64,000 bases of DNA from Flavobacteriales bacterium UBA1986. GTDB lineage: Bacteria; Bacteroidota; Bacteroidia; Flavobacteriales_G; Salibacteraceae. Position 1 is the stretch's first letter. The number at the start of each line of letters is the position of its first letter. Below the pieces are notes generated by a model, which had not been told where the DNA came from, did not search any database, and saw nothing but the letters and a program-made list of their open reading frames with translations. Location: positions 14,161 to 78,160 of the forward strand of contig DDDG01000008.1 in NCBI GenBank assembly GCA_002336245.1. The letters run 5' to 3'. Of this stretch, positions 53,221 through 62,751 are shown in pieces. The translations under genes and the position numbers were made by a program.

Positions 53221-54937
53221 TCCGTTCTGACTTTAATGTTCCTGACTTCTTAATCTCTTCGTAGGTGCCAATTGCAGCAACTTTCCCTTCCTTCATAACC
53301 ACCAAACGGTCTGAGCGCTGAGCCATATAAGGGTCGTTCGAGACCACAACAACTGTCCAAGTTTTATCCTTTTCAGTTAAGAAGTCGATGATTCTTCTTC
53401 GCTCAAACTCATCTAGGTGTTCGAAGGCATCTTCGAGAAGCAAGAGACTCGGACGGTCGGCGATGGCCCGTGCGATGAGCATTTTCTGAACGACAGATCT
53501 AGGCAACCTTTTTGCTTGCGCGTCGAATATCGTATCGTATCCTAGTGGCAAAGACTGAATGAAGTCTGTTAATCCAAGGTTATCGACAGCCCACTTTACA
53601 TGTTCGTAGGTAGCTGCATCTCGCCCCATGCGGATGTTCTCCATCACAGTTCCTTCAAAGAGCTCTTCCTGCTGTGTTAGGTAATCACCAATCACAGAAT
53701 GCAGTGTGCTCAATATCAAATTACCTTTTGGCAAGTTGTTGTAGCTGACGCTTCCTTTCTGCACTGAATATAAACCGGCAATGATGGTCAGTAATGTACT
53801 TTTTCCTGAACCGTTTGTTCCTGTAATGAGAAGACGTTCACCAGAATTAATCGAAACCGAAACATCCCTTAAGGTGTAATCATGTTGATCAGGAAACTTG
53901 AAACTCACATCTTTCAGTTCAACCGACATTCCCTCATCTGTGCAACGCTCACGCATATCCATTCCCTCACTTTTTTCCAGTTCAAGATCTGTAACTTGAC
54001 CAATTTTCTCCAAAGAGGTGAGCACGTCGTAAATGGTTTCCAGCGAAAGAATGAGTTTCTCCGCCGAAGAAAGCACGAGGAGTATGATGATTTCTGCAGC
54101 TACAAATTGACCAATGTTCATCAGCTGCTCCATCACAAGGATTCCCCCCAATATTAGAAGGCCAGCAGCCACAAGAACCCTAAAAGTCGCCAACATCCAA
54201 TACTGTTGTACAAGGACTTTATAGTGTCCTTCTCTTGCCGTCAGATATTCAGAGGTCTGCTCATCGGTTCGACGAAGAGGCAAATTCGACTTTCCTGCCA
54301 ACTTAAACGTTGTGCTTGTTCGAGCAACTTCTTCCAGCCAATGAACTACTAGGTACTTCTGTTTTGACTCTTTCAAGCTTGTAGTCAAACCCCTTCTCGC
54401 AGTAAAGTTGAAAATAGCGTAGACCAGAAATACCAAGATCAAACTGAAGAGGATGAAAAATGGGTGATAAACGGAAAGCAACAAGAGTCCGAATACGAGC
54501 TGGAGACTTGCTGAGGAGAAGTCGATTAATATTTTCGACAAACCCTTTTGTACCGAGATGGTGTCGAAGAAGCGGTTCATTAACTCCGGTGCATAGTGCT
54601 TGTATAATGCTTCCATGCGTATTCGTGGCATTCGATAAGCAAACTCAAAAGCGGCCCTTGCAAATATTTTTTGCTGCAAATTCTCGGTGAGGCGCAGTTG
54701 AAAAATTTGGAGTACCCCAGAAATGGCGACGCCAAGCACAACCACTGTGACAAGCACAACCCAAGACGTACTTATTTGCCCACCTTGAATCAAGTTGATG
54801 ATGGCTTGAATCCCCAGTGGAAGGGTTAAGGCAACCAGTCCATTGAAAATGGAATAGACGTAAATGTCCCTGATTTCTTTCGAATCTGGCTTGAGTAATT
54901 TCCAGAAGCGCTGGGTTGGGGTTAATGTTTCTGACAT
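53213..54937 (-). CDS. ABC exporter (membrane domain plus ATPase) with degenerate signature
   Basis: A 574-residue half-transporter of the type I secretion group, without an N-terminal peptidase. Membrane helices fill about residues 25-300. The ATPase has a good Walker A, GTNGSGKST (373-381), Q-loop TQQEELFEGT (421-430) and Walker B LLLLEDAFEHLD (498-509) with the catalytic glutamate/aspartate pair. However, the signature is KRLPRSVVQKML (477-488) instead of LSGGQ, and the H-loop position reads VVSNDP, with Asn in place of His. It operates with the HlyD and TolC proteins. Because Walker A/B are intact, ATP binding is likely, but hydrolysis may be slow or need a partner. The substrate is unknown. 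Confidence 0.85.
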   Translation of the reverse strand: MSETLTPTQRFWKLLKPDSKEIRDIYVYSIFNGLVALTLPLGIQAIINLIQGGQISTSWVVLVTVVVLGVAISGVLQIFQLRLTENLQQKIFARAAFEFAYRMPRIRMEALYKHYAPELMNRFFDTISVQKGLSKILIDFSSASLQLVFGLLLLSVYHPFFILFSLILVFLVYAIFNFTARRGLTTSLKESKQKYLVVHWLEEVARTSTTFKLAGKSNLPLRRTDEQTSEYLTAREGHYKVLVQQYWMLATFRVLVAAGLLILGGILVMEQLMNIGQFVAAEIIILLVLSSAEKLILSLETIYDVLTSLEKIGQVTDLELEKSEGMDMRERCTDEGMSVELKDVSFKFPDQHDYTLRDVSVSINSGERLLITGTNGSGKSTLLTIIAGLYSVQKGSVSYNNLPKGNLILSTLHSVIGDYLTQQEELFEGTVMENIRMGRDAATYEHVKWAVDNLGLTDFIQSLPLGYDTIFDAQAKRLPRSVVQKMLIARAIADRPSLLLLEDAFEHLDEFERRRIIDFLTEKDKTWTVVVVSNDPYMAQRSDRLVVMKEGKVAAIGTYEEIKKSGTLKSERNA

Positions 54938-55014
54938 AAATGTTTTTGTTGAAACGAACGCATTCGAATTTCCAGTGAAAGTTGATTAATTGCTCTGAAC
55001 TGGACCAATAATTA

Positions 55015-56664
55015 TCATTCATTCTCTGCTTCCTTTTTCTTCTTTCTAAGTCTCTTGCTCAGAAGCTCATATTTCTTTGGCATGGCCTTGCTCAATTGTT
55101 TTTCCGAGTTGCTGTCATCTCGCTCTTTGAGGCCAACCAGTTCAAATTTAATGTCGCGATCTTTTGCGTTCTCTCTAAAGTCATCGAAAATCTCAATGAT
55201 ATCCGGGTGAATGCTTCGAGCCTTCGAGGCGTTTACAATTACGTGAGCGTTGTTTGGCAGTAGCTTGAGCATGTTCATAATGCTGGCCTTATTCAAGAAG
55301 CTCACATCCTCAGAGAGGTCAATGTGCACAGGCTTATCCTCCGAGTATTCATCTGGATTGAAGTGGTAGGGTGTCTTGAAGTTGTTCCATAGGATTTGGA
55401 AAAACGCAACCATCAAGCCGAGGGCGATGCCATAGAGAAGATCAGTGAAAACGATTGCCAAGACGGTGACCAGAAACGGCACGTATTGGGTTTTCCCACG
55501 GGCAATCATATTCTTGAAAATTGCGGGTTTAGCAAGCTTATAACCAACCACAAGAAGAATGGCTGCCAAACTCGCTAAAGGCACCAAATTCAACACATGA
55601 GGAATGGCCATGGCGCTGACCAAAAGCAGCATACCATGTATAAAGGATGAGGCCTTACTCTGACCTCCTGATTGAATGTTGGCCGAACTTCGAACAATCA
55701 CCTGCGTGAGTGGAAGGCCTCCGATTAATCCAGAGATGCTATTTCCAATACCCTGGGCAAATAGTTCTCTGTTGGTTGGAGTGATTCGCTTGTGTTCATC
55801 CAATCGATCCGTGGCTTCAACGCTCAGTAAGGTTTCTAAACTTCCAACAATTGCGATGGTCAATGCTATTACGTACACATCTGGATTGTACAATTGAGAA
55901 AAATCTGGAAGGGTGAACTGACCCAGAAAACTCACAAGTGAGTCGGAAACAGGGATGTTTACAACTTGGTCGGGATTCAGAGCAAATTCGCCCATATCCC
56001 GAAAAAACACATTCAAGCCAATCCCTGAAGCAACAGCCACCAAAGGACCTTGAATCCAACTGAACAGGCCAATTCGCTTCATAAAAGGACGCTCCCAAAG
56101 GATTAAAATGAACATGGAAACGGCTGTGATGATTAGAGCACCTGGGCTTATAAAGTCCCATGCATACAGGAGTTCCGAAAGGGTATTGTGACCATCCGCT
56201 TGAAAAAAGGCATAGTCTCCTTCAGGATCTTTATCGTAGCCAAATGCGTGGGGAATCTGCTTCAGAACAATGATGATTCCAATGGCTGAAAGCATACCTT
56301 TAATCACGGCAGATGGAAAATAGTAGCCAATTACCCCCGCTTTTAAAATTCCAAATACAATCTGAATGAGGCCTGAAATAAAGACCGCGAGGAGGAAGGT
56401 CTCGAACGCACCCAACTCTTGAATCGAGGACAGGACAATTACAGTCAAACCCGCTGCAGGCCCACTTACACCTAATTGAGACCCACTAAAAACTGAAACG
56501 ACAACTCCCCCAACAATTCCCGCTATGATTCCAGAAAATAAAGGCGCTCCTGATGCTAGGGCGATCCCCAAGCACAATGGAAGAGCGACCAAAAACACGA
56601 CGATACTGGCCGGGAGGTCCTTTTTTAAATTTTCAAATAAACTTGGTTTTTTGTGAGCGTTCAT
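55015..56664 (-). CDS. SulP family anion transporter with STAS domain
   Basis: A 549-residue SulP/SLC26-type protein. The N-terminal membrane domain starts DLPASIVVFLVALPLCLGIAL and includes SGAPLFSGIIAGIVGG and SQLGVSGPAAGLTVIV, the family's conserved glycine-rich region. EATDRLDEHKRITPTNRELFAQGIGN lies in the loop near residue 285 (given in part: the motif runs from DRLDEHKR to GIGNSISG). A cytoplasmic STAS domain covers about 440-520 (VHIDLSEDVSFLNKASIM; VIVNASKARSIHPDI). It could move sulfate, bicarbonate or another anion; sulfate would suit the sulfotransferases at the left end but this link is speculative. It lies 77 bases upstream of the ABC gene, on the same strand. Confidence 0.9.
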   Translation of the reverse strand: MNAHKKPSLFENLKKDLPASIVVFLVALPLCLGIALASGAPLFSGIIAGIVGGVVVSVFSGSQLGVSGPAAGLTVIVLSSIQELGAFETFLLAVFISGLIQIVFGILKAGVIGYYFPSAVIKGMLSAIGIIIVLKQIPHAFGYDKDPEGDYAFFQADGHNTLSELLYAWDFISPGALIITAVSMFILILWERPFMKRIGLFSWIQGPLVAVASGIGLNVFFRDMGEFALNPDQVVNIPVSDSLVSFLGQFTLPDFSQLYNPDVYVIALTIAIVGSLETLLSVEATDRLDEHKRITPTNRELFAQGIGNSISGLIGGLPLTQVIVRSSANIQSGGQSKASSFIHGMLLLVSAMAIPHVLNLVPLASLAAILLVVGYKLAKPAIFKNMIARGKTQYVPFLVTVLAIVFTDLLYGIALGLMVAFFQILWNNFKTPYHFNPDEYSEDKPVHIDLSEDVSFLNKASIMNMLKLLPNNAHVIVNASKARSIHPDIIEIFDDFRENAKDRDIKFELVGLKERDDSNSEKQLSKAMPKKYELLSKRLRKKKKEAENE

Positions 56665-56764
56665 AGAGGTGATTCTTGTTCCCTACACCAATGGAGGCTG
56701 GGTATTTGTTTGCAGTTGATGATGAATGTGTTCTTGGCCATCATATTGGTGGCCGAGCTAAAAA

Positions 56765-57109
56765 TCACAAGAACTCCGGAGGCGGTGTAGGGTTTTCCAG
56801 AATGGAACTGGTAGAATAAAAAGCAAAGTGATGCGCCCTCAATGCGCTCAAGCCAGCAAGTTCAACAACATGAACGCGATGGTCAGCTTCATAGAGCTTG
56901 ATTTCTTCCTTGCTTTCAGACTCATTCTCTTCACCGTCTTTCGACTCTTTCGTCTCCTTAACAATCTCCGTTTGATCAAGTCCCAAAAGCTCCAAATAAC
57001 TCGAACTAAAACCAACGGTCAAGAAAAACAACAGAACAAACAGAATGGCAGATTTGGCAATCACCCTTGCAGTCTGCATTGGATTGATATGGTTTCTTCT
57101 CAATTTCAT
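56765..57109 (-). CDS. Small single-span membrane protein, unknown function
   Basis: A 114-residue protein with a basic N-terminus and one hydrophobic segment (about residues 18-38, SAILFVLLFFLTVGF). A highly acidic and lysine-rich stretch follows (KETKESKDGEENESESKEE), then a short beta-like end (HRVHVVELAGLSALRAHHF) and a Pro-rich tail. No known domain is seen. The start overlaps the tetR stop by four bases, so it is co-translated with the regulator. It may be a small accessory to the nearby transporter genes. There are 100 bases between it and the SulP gene with no obvious terminator. Confidence 0.65.
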   Translation of the reverse strand: MKLRRNHINPMQTARVIAKSAILFVLLFFLTVGFSSSYLELLGLDQTEIVKETKESKDGEENESESKEEIKLYEADHRVHVVELAGLSALRAHHFAFYSTSSILENPTPPPEFL

Positions 57110-57786
57110 TTTGCTTGAATGGTATTGAACACCATCGCCCGATAGAACTCACCGACGGAGTCTTCTCCTTTCACCACATCAGTAAGACGCGGCAAATGCT
57201 CGGCAAAATATCGTTGATGATGTGCACCTTCAATTACTGTTGACACCAACATATGTGGATACTTATAGTTCGGGTTGAGCTCTAAAATTAATTCGCTCAC
57301 CCGAGACACACATTGTTTGTATGCCACGTAGGCTCCTATCCTATTGTCCTCATCCACATCCTTGGTCATGAAGGACTTTCCTGACTCCGAAATTACAATG
57401 CGATGAAGGGCCTCCTGATCGACATTCCCAAAGGCAAGGTCGTTCTCGGCCGGATTGGTAAGAAGAGCTATAGCACGTTCCAAGCGTTCCTCGCACGATT
57501 CGATGTTCGCCATGCGAAACACCATTCTGTATTCAGTCCAACTCCAATACCACGAAGTAAGATATAGCAGAAATTTATGCTTGTTTTCAAAATATCGATA
57601 GATGGATGCTTCCGTAGAACCGATGGCATCTGCCAGCTTCTTAAACGTAAAAGCCTCCATGCCGATTTCGTCAATCATACGAACACCTTCGCTGAAAATT
57701 TTATTTCCCAACTCGCTGGAAGAAGGATCCTTTAGGCAGATTCCTTCCTTCACTTGGATGTTTACTTTATTGAGCAATTCGAGCAT
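57106..57786 (-). CDS. TetR/AcrR family transcriptional regulator
   Basis: From ATG 57786 the protein has 226 residues. The DNA-binding HTH is EIGMEAFTFKKLADAIGS followed by EASIYRYFENKHKFLLYL, a clear TetR pattern where TEASIYRYF is the recognition helix. The ligand-binding C-terminal part has no named subfamily. A longer frame to 57900 exists but would begin upstream of the -7 element. The regulator heads the minus-strand run of small membrane protein, SulP and ABC-HlyD-TolC genes, and is the obvious candidate for controlling them. A palindrome overlaps its own promoter, which suggests autoregulation. Confidence 0.9.
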   Translation of the reverse strand: MLELLNKVNIQVKEGICLKDPSSSELGNKIFSEGVRMIDEIGMEAFTFKKLADAIGSTEASIYRYFENKHKFLLYLTSWYWSWTEYRMVFRMANIESCEERLERAIALLTNPAENDLAFGNVDQEALHRIVISESGKSFMTKDVDEDNRIGAYVAYKQCVSRVSELILELNPNYKYPHMLVSTVIEGAHHQRYFAEHLPRLTDVVKGEDSVGEFYRAMVFNTIQAK

Positions 57787-57803
57787 TTTGGATACTTTCC
57801 ATG

Positions 57804-57824
57804 CAAATATAATAGTATTACTAT
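57804..57824 (-). promoter_or_regulatory. -7 element with adjoining 13-bp palindrome ahead of tetR
   Basis: On the minus strand TATATTTG (complement of 57804-57811) is a perfect TAnnTTTG match, 18 bases before the chosen ATG. Immediately upstream, ATAGTA-T-TACTAT (57812-57824) is a perfect inverted repeat with a one-base centre. It lies in the space between -7 and -33, where a bound TetR dimer would block transcription. A clear -33 TTTG is not visible at 19 bases. Confidence 0.55.
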
Positions 57825-57929
57825 CATTTTGGTAAGTTTTCCAACCATTTCGTCGAAACACCCCGATTTCATTCATCCGCTCAGGAAATGAAAAGCTCAA
57901 ATACAGCTCAAATTCTTACTTTGCAGGCG

Positions 57930-58481
57930 ATGAGCAGACGACTTTTCCTCCCCCTTTCCCTGGCCTTTTTCCTACTTACTTCTTGCGAAGATCAAATCAC
58001 CCAGAATTTCTACAAAGGAGAACTGCTTACAAACGGGACCTTCGAAAACATCAGCGGAACAAGTCCTAGCGATTGGACACTTCAAGCAAATCAGTTGGGA
58101 AATGTCAATAACAGCATCATTTCATCGACGGGATCATCGGGAAGAGGTCTGCGGTTTACACATGCCGAAGGAACTGGTTGCTGGGAAATGTGGATTGAGC
58201 AAAACCTCGACCTCAGCGAATTGGTAGCAGACCAACTCTATGAACTGACCTTCGACTATCAAGTGAGCTTCGGTGGGGCGCGAGTAAGTGCAACAATGAA
58301 CGGCGACATTTCTAGCGGAGGATCCCACCCATTGAATTCGGGCAGCGGCTGGCAATCGGGCAGCATTCAATTTCGCACTCCTAAGACGCTCAGCAACAAC
58401 AGCCGTTTCATGCTGCATTTTTGCATTCAAGGAATGAACTCTTGGTCCATCGATCAACTCAGTTTAAAATTCAAGGAATGA
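57930..58481 (+). CDS. Lipoprotein with carbohydrate-binding-like beta-sandwich
   Basis: From ATG 57930 the protein has 183 residues, with a lipobox LLTSC (Cys near residue 19, MSRRLFLPLSLAFFLLTSC). The mature part begins NGTFENISGTSPSDWTL, a pattern (NGxFE...W) common at the start of CBM4/CBM_4_9-type beta-sandwiches, then ELTFDYQVSFGGARV, and ends SWSIDQLSLKF (the 'D-nhs' last strand). It may bind a glycan at the cell surface. The longer frame from 57888 overlaps the divergent region and lacks a signal peptide at its front. It is divergent from the tetR gene; TTACTTTG about 10 bases upstream is a weak -7 candidate. Confidence 0.7.
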   Translation: MSRRLFLPLSLAFFLLTSCEDQITQNFYKGELLTNGTFENISGTSPSDWTLQANQLGNVNNSIISSTGSSGRGLRFTHAEGTGCWEMWIEQNLDLSELVADQLYELTFDYQVSFGGARVSATMNGDISSGGSHPLNSGSGWQSGSIQFRTPKTLSNNSRFMLHFCIQGMNSWSIDQLSLKFKE

Positions 58482-58624
58482 ATGTGAAAGAGCTGGACGT
58501 TCTGCGAGTTTGTTGAGCATCACTTTCGGATCGCAGTTTTTGCTTTCCTCCTACTCATCCAAAGTCATTTCAACTGCCGTAATCTTTTACGCGCTGCATT
58601 GTGGATGTTTTAAGCAGCTCTAGC

Positions 58625-60481
58625 ATGTTCTTTGAAGGGCTTTTCGTTCTTTTGCGCACAGATTTCATCGACTTGTTCAGAACACTATCCATCCTTCTTT
58701 GTCTTTCGTTCCCCTTGTGCAGCATAGCTCAGAGCGATTCCCTGAAAAAGGACAAATACTTCCGGACGTACACCCTCAACGACTATCAGCTCCCCGACAG
58801 TTCGGATTACCAACAACTCGATACAAGCTTAAACACTTGGCACCGGGATTTTTACCCAAATATTCACCGCTTTCACAATTGGCTCGGAAACTTCGGATCT
58901 GCCCGCATCTCCATGCTTGCAGACTTCAACAACGACTTGGGGATGGAATGGAACTTCGACCAACTCGATGGCTATCGCCTGAAAGCGGAGGAAGTCACTT
59001 TTCATCAATCATCGCAGCCTTTCACCAAAGCAACCTACACCCTGGGCAGCAAAAGGGAGGAATCTCTCAACATCGAACACAACCAAAATGTAAGTAGGAA
59101 CTGGAATGTGGGCGTCGACTTCCGACGTATGAGTTATGAGGGTTGGTGGTTGAGACGCAAAACCCTTTCAAACGCCTTTCGTTTGTACAGCTCCTATCTG
59201 GGAAAGGGGCGCTATTCCATTTTTGCGAGCGCATCCTACAACGCCGGAGTAAACGAGGAAAACGGTGGCTTTGAGTCTTTAGATCCCCGCGCAGGCGAAG
59301 TGATCAACCTCACGAATGCAAGCAACTCCGTCAACCAGCAAGAAATTTATGTGCGTCAATACTTCAAGCTCGGCAAGGCCAAAATCGATTCCATTGCGCC
59401 AGACAGCCTGAAACCCGATTCCTTGATTCAAACAAAAGAAATTGCAAGCGGACCGATGCTCGTCAACGAGACCGAGTTCCATCGGAGCTTCTACGACTTC
59501 ATCGACAAGCAACCAAACCTCCAGTACTATTCGAGGGAATTTAATCTCATTCCTGCAGCCGGAAATTTCAGAGATCGCCAGGACATCATGCACCTTCGAA
59601 ATAAGAGTTCAATCGTCCTCACAAATGGGCTCCGCCTATACGCGGAGGGCGAATTCGCGCGCAAACAAGACGACATCGACAGTCTCGACATCCGTGAATT
59701 TGGAAACCTGAACCTCGGCGCAGAATGGACAAACGAAAAAACTCAAGTTCATGCGGGCCTCACCGCCTTGGGCTGGCAAAGCGGTGATTTTGTCGCTGGA
59801 GCGCAACGTCAAATCTTTCAGGCCAAGGGTTTTCAGGTCTTGGCCAATGCGAAAATATCGCGCTTCAATCCCGAAATGTTCTATCAGTTTCAAGGAGCCG
59901 CGCAGTCTACGAGCATGGCCAAGGTGGGAATCCACTTGAAGCAAAAAGAGAAGATGGCCATCGAGGTAGAATATCAAACTGTCGACAAACTCAACTACCT
60001 CGACAATTCTGCCAGCCTAGCTCAATCGCAACAACTGAACGTTTTTTCTGCCAGCTTCAAACGACAATTGGACTGGAAAAAATTCCATTTGAGTGTTGAC
60101 GTTCGCTATCAATCCATCAGCGATCTGAGTGTTCTCAAAATGCCTGAACTGATGAGCTTCTCGACGCTTTATTACGAAGGCAAATGGTTCAATGGAAACA
60201 TGCTGGCGCGCATTGGAACCGACATTCAATACGGCTCTTCCTTCGAATCCTACGCTTACGCACCGCACCTGCGTTGGTTCTATACTCAAAGTGGATTTGG
60301 ATACGGCGCCTACCCGATTTGGGACGTGTTCTTCACCTGCAAAGTGAATACCGGTCGATTCTTCGTGAAAGGAACGAACCTCTGGTACGCAAACATTCCC
60401 GGTGAATACTTCATCACCAAAGACTATCCCCTCAACCCCTTCTCGATCAAGTTCGGATTCGATTGGGCCTTCTTCAACTAG
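58625..60481 (+). CDS. Putative outer-membrane porin (Porin_10/DUF4289-like)
   Basis: About 618 residues if started at ATG 58625. A signal peptide (FRTLSILLCLSFPLCSIAQ) is preceded by a poorly defined start: GTG 58601 and a TTG at 58673 are alternatives. After a short linker come NFGSARISMLADFNND, TKATYTLGSKREESLNIEHN and NWNVGVDFRRMSYEGWW, then alternating beta strands to the end, which finishes with an aromatic: IKFGFDWAFFN. This matches putative Bacteroidota porins with a large barrel. It should form a channel in the outer membrane; the solute is unknown. It is convergent with the DUF5916 gene, 12 bases apart. Confidence 0.78.
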   Translation: MFFEGLFVLLRTDFIDLFRTLSILLCLSFPLCSIAQSDSLKKDKYFRTYTLNDYQLPDSSDYQQLDTSLNTWHRDFYPNIHRFHNWLGNFGSARISMLADFNNDLGMEWNFDQLDGYRLKAEEVTFHQSSQPFTKATYTLGSKREESLNIEHNQNVSRNWNVGVDFRRMSYEGWWLRRKTLSNAFRLYSSYLGKGRYSIFASASYNAGVNEENGGFESLDPRAGEVINLTNASNSVNQQEIYVRQYFKLGKAKIDSIAPDSLKPDSLIQTKEIASGPMLVNETEFHRSFYDFIDKQPNLQYYSREFNLIPAAGNFRDRQDIMHLRNKSSIVLTNGLRLYAEGEFARKQDDIDSLDIREFGNLNLGAEWTNEKTQVHAGLTALGWQSGDFVAGAQRQIFQAKGFQVLANAKISRFNPEMFYQFQGAAQSTSMAKVGIHLKQKEKMAIEVEYQTVDKLNYLDNSASLAQSQQLNVFSASFKRQLDWKKFHLSVDVRYQSISDLSVLKMPELMSFSTLYYEGKWFNGNMLARIGTDIQYGSSFESYAYAPHLRWFYTQSGFGYGAYPIWDVFFTCKVNTGRFFVKGTNLWYANIPGEYFITKDYPLNPFSIKFGFDWAFFN

Positions 60482-60493
60482 TCGAGAAAAACT

Positions 60494-62716
60494 CTAGGTG
60501 TTCAACCAGTAGCTCAGCTTCAAGACCAAGGTTTTGTTTTTGTCTTGAAAATTGAGTCCGTAGTTGTCTGTATAGACGATGAAAAGATCGGACATAGGTG
60601 CAAAGCGCCATTGCAGTCGGATGTTGGAACCGAAATTATCGCCCTGATTGTTGTACTGGAAGAAACTGGTAAAGAACAAGCTTTTGGTAAAGGAGAGCTC
60701 GAGGCTTGCTCCCAAAAGATCAAGATTCTGATCAACATAGGGCTCCGGCATCAGAATGATGTTTCTATTGTAACTCAAGGAGAAGACTCCCCAAGGTTGG
60801 GCTCGGTACCGAAGACTTCCCCCCACGCGCCTGCGATCTCCAACGTAATAAGATCCATAGTCGGCTTCTAGGTTCAGATAAAAACTCCGCCTCGAATCGC
60901 TTTCCCAAAAGATGCCGAAATCGCTGTAGTTGTACTCGCCTCTAGGCAATTCCGGATTTCCTGCGAAGGTGACATCCGTAGGGAAGATCAACCAAGTAAA
61001 CTTCTGTTCGTTGCTGATTCGAAGAAAGGAGGTGTTTTGGAAAGTCAGCTCATAAGAAAGCCGCAGCAGTCGATCGGTAGTCTTCAAAGCATTGTTGAAA
61101 TACTGATCGAGGTACACAGCGGGCCCGTGTTGGTTGATGAACTTTCCGTTTGGGTTCCAGAAATATTTTACCTGAGGCTCCAATCGCCAAAAAGTGACCT
61201 TCACATCTGTATTGGAACTGGGGTCGAAGAGCGTATTTCTGCGCACAAAACCCATATCTGCTCGATAGTTCTTGCCCACATATTCGTGATTCCACATCAA
61301 GCGAATTTTATTCGTTCGGTACAAAAGCCATGAGGCGTGAGCGTGAGCATTCTCCTGTGTGCCATCGGAAATGGAACGGTGGTAAAACAACTTACCTCGA
61401 AGCTTATTCCCCTTGGTGTAGATGTCGTAATCGAGACCCACAATGCGGTTGTAATCCCCTGAAATGGTTCCCGATTTATCGAAGGCTTGACGGTTGACCA
61501 CAATGGCCGCTAGGTTGTTGTTGCCAAACACCCGACGCTGAACTGCGGCCACCGAATAATTGGTAGAAGCCTCACCCAATTCTGAAACTCCTTCTGTTTG
61601 CATGCTCATTACCCCAATGCGCCACTTCTCGTCGATGCGTCCACTGAGGCGCGCACCAGCTAAAATCGGCACCGTCTGACCATTCGCCAATCCAATTCTT
61701 CTGGAGAAAAACGGACGAATTTGACTAAAGCCGTATCGCGCAAAGAGGTCTGAATTTTCCAAAAAGAAATTCCGACGCTCAGGAAAGAAGATTGAAAAAC
61801 GGGTGAGGTTCGTGACTTGTCGATCGACGTCCACTTGGGAAAAATCCGGATTGATGGTTAGGTCGAGGTTCAAAGATGAACTCACCGCAATTTTCGCATC
61901 CATGCTGGCCTGCGGACGAACAAAGTCATAGGATGTATCCTGACGATCCTGTCCGTAGCGCACATTCACACTCGGGATGAAGGCCATGTTCTTGGAAGGT
62001 TTCGGCAAGGACTCCGAAAAGTTCAAAGCACCTGTGAAGGCCAAACTTGTTGGCTCAAAAGTTCGGGGTACGCTGCTCCAAGCACTTCCTTCTGGAGAAT
62101 TCATTTCTGCCCGCAAAAAGTTCACACCCCACTGAGTTGTATTCGGATCGAAGCGAAGCGTTTTGAAGGGAATCATCATTTCGAAGGTCCAGTGATCATC
62201 CTGAATCTCCGCTTCGGCCACCCATTTATTGTCCCAAAAGAGCTCAGCTCCAAATCCACCCGAATTTGCCAACAAGCCTTCCGACATTACTCCCAGCGGA
62301 TTGACGGCAAAGGAGAAGCCGTTCACATGATCGTCGAAGGGATCGAGAATGAGCATCACAGCTTCACCCGTCTGCCATTCAAAATCTCGTTTCCTGGAAG
62401 GAATGACAAACTTCTCAGCATCGGAACGATTGCACACACCCGCCACGTAGATGTTGTGCTCATCGAAGGCAATCATAAAACGCGTGGCCGTATTGGCGTC
62501 GGAAGTATCGAATGGGAAATATTGCCGAAAGCCAGTGCCAGAGGAGGCGACTTTCCACACAGCCTCATTCAGTTGACCATCGAGTTCAATGGGTTCTGAA
62601 ATCTTTCGCGCTTCAAGCGACTTCCGTTGGGCAAAGCCCGAGAGCTGCACGAAAGTCAAAAACAGGAATATGAGGAAGGGCTTTTTCAAGAGCCGGCAAA
62701 TGTAGCAAAGGCGCAT
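60494..62716 (-). CDS. DUF5916 protein with N-terminal CBM9-like domain
   Basis: From ATG 62716 the product has 740 residues, with signal peptide (KKPFLIFLFLTFVQLSGFAQ). The N-terminal ~200 residues are a CBM9-like beta-sandwich: PIELDGQLNEAVWKVA, YVAGVCNRSDAEKFV, FEMMIPFKTLRFDPN and WGVNFLRAE. The remainder is DUF5916, beta-rich (DLTINPDFSQVDVDRQ; NLTRFSIFFPERRNFFLEN; LANGQTVPILAGARLSG) and probably an outer-membrane barrel. It is seen widely in Bacteroidota and has no proven function; glycan or peptide handling is likely. A longer frame to 62794 overlaps the divergent gene and is rejected. The start is only 35 bases from the next start. Confidence 0.88.
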   Translation of the reverse strand: MRLCYICRLLKKPFLIFLFLTFVQLSGFAQRKSLEARKISEPIELDGQLNEAVWKVASSGTGFRQYFPFDTSDANTATRFMIAFDEHNIYVAGVCNRSDAEKFVIPSRKRDFEWQTGEAVMLILDPFDDHVNGFSFAVNPLGVMSEGLLANSGGFGAELFWDNKWVAEAEIQDDHWTFEMMIPFKTLRFDPNTTQWGVNFLRAEMNSPEGSAWSSVPRTFEPTSLAFTGALNFSESLPKPSKNMAFIPSVNVRYGQDRQDTSYDFVRPQASMDAKIAVSSSLNLDLTINPDFSQVDVDRQVTNLTRFSIFFPERRNFFLENSDLFARYGFSQIRPFFSRRIGLANGQTVPILAGARLSGRIDEKWRIGVMSMQTEGVSELGEASTNYSVAAVQRRVFGNNNLAAIVVNRQAFDKSGTISGDYNRIVGLDYDIYTKGNKLRGKLFYHRSISDGTQENAHAHASWLLYRTNKIRLMWNHEYVGKNYRADMGFVRRNTLFDPSSNTDVKVTFWRLEPQVKYFWNPNGKFINQHGPAVYLDQYFNNALKTTDRLLRLSYELTFQNTSFLRISNEQKFTWLIFPTDVTFAGNPELPRGEYNYSDFGIFWESDSRRSFYLNLEADYGSYYVGDRRRVGGSLRYRAQPWGVFSLSYNRNIILMPEPYVDQNLDLLGASLELSFTKSLFFTSFFQYNNQGDNFGSNIRLQWRFAPMSDLFIVYTDNYGLNFQDKNKTLVLKLSYWLNT

Positions 62717-62737
62717 TTGGAGCTGACAGCTGATGTC

Positions 62738-62745
62738 TATATTTG
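62738..62745 (+). promoter_or_regulatory. Bacteroidota -7 element TATATTTG next to the start codon
   Basis: A perfect TAnnTTTG match that ends six bases before the ATG at 62752. The transcript would therefore start at or next to the ATG, which suggests a leaderless mRNA. A TTG inside the element (62743) could in theory extend the frame by three codons but would lie upstream of the expected transcript start. Confidence 0.5.
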
Positions 62746-62751
62746 TTCGCA

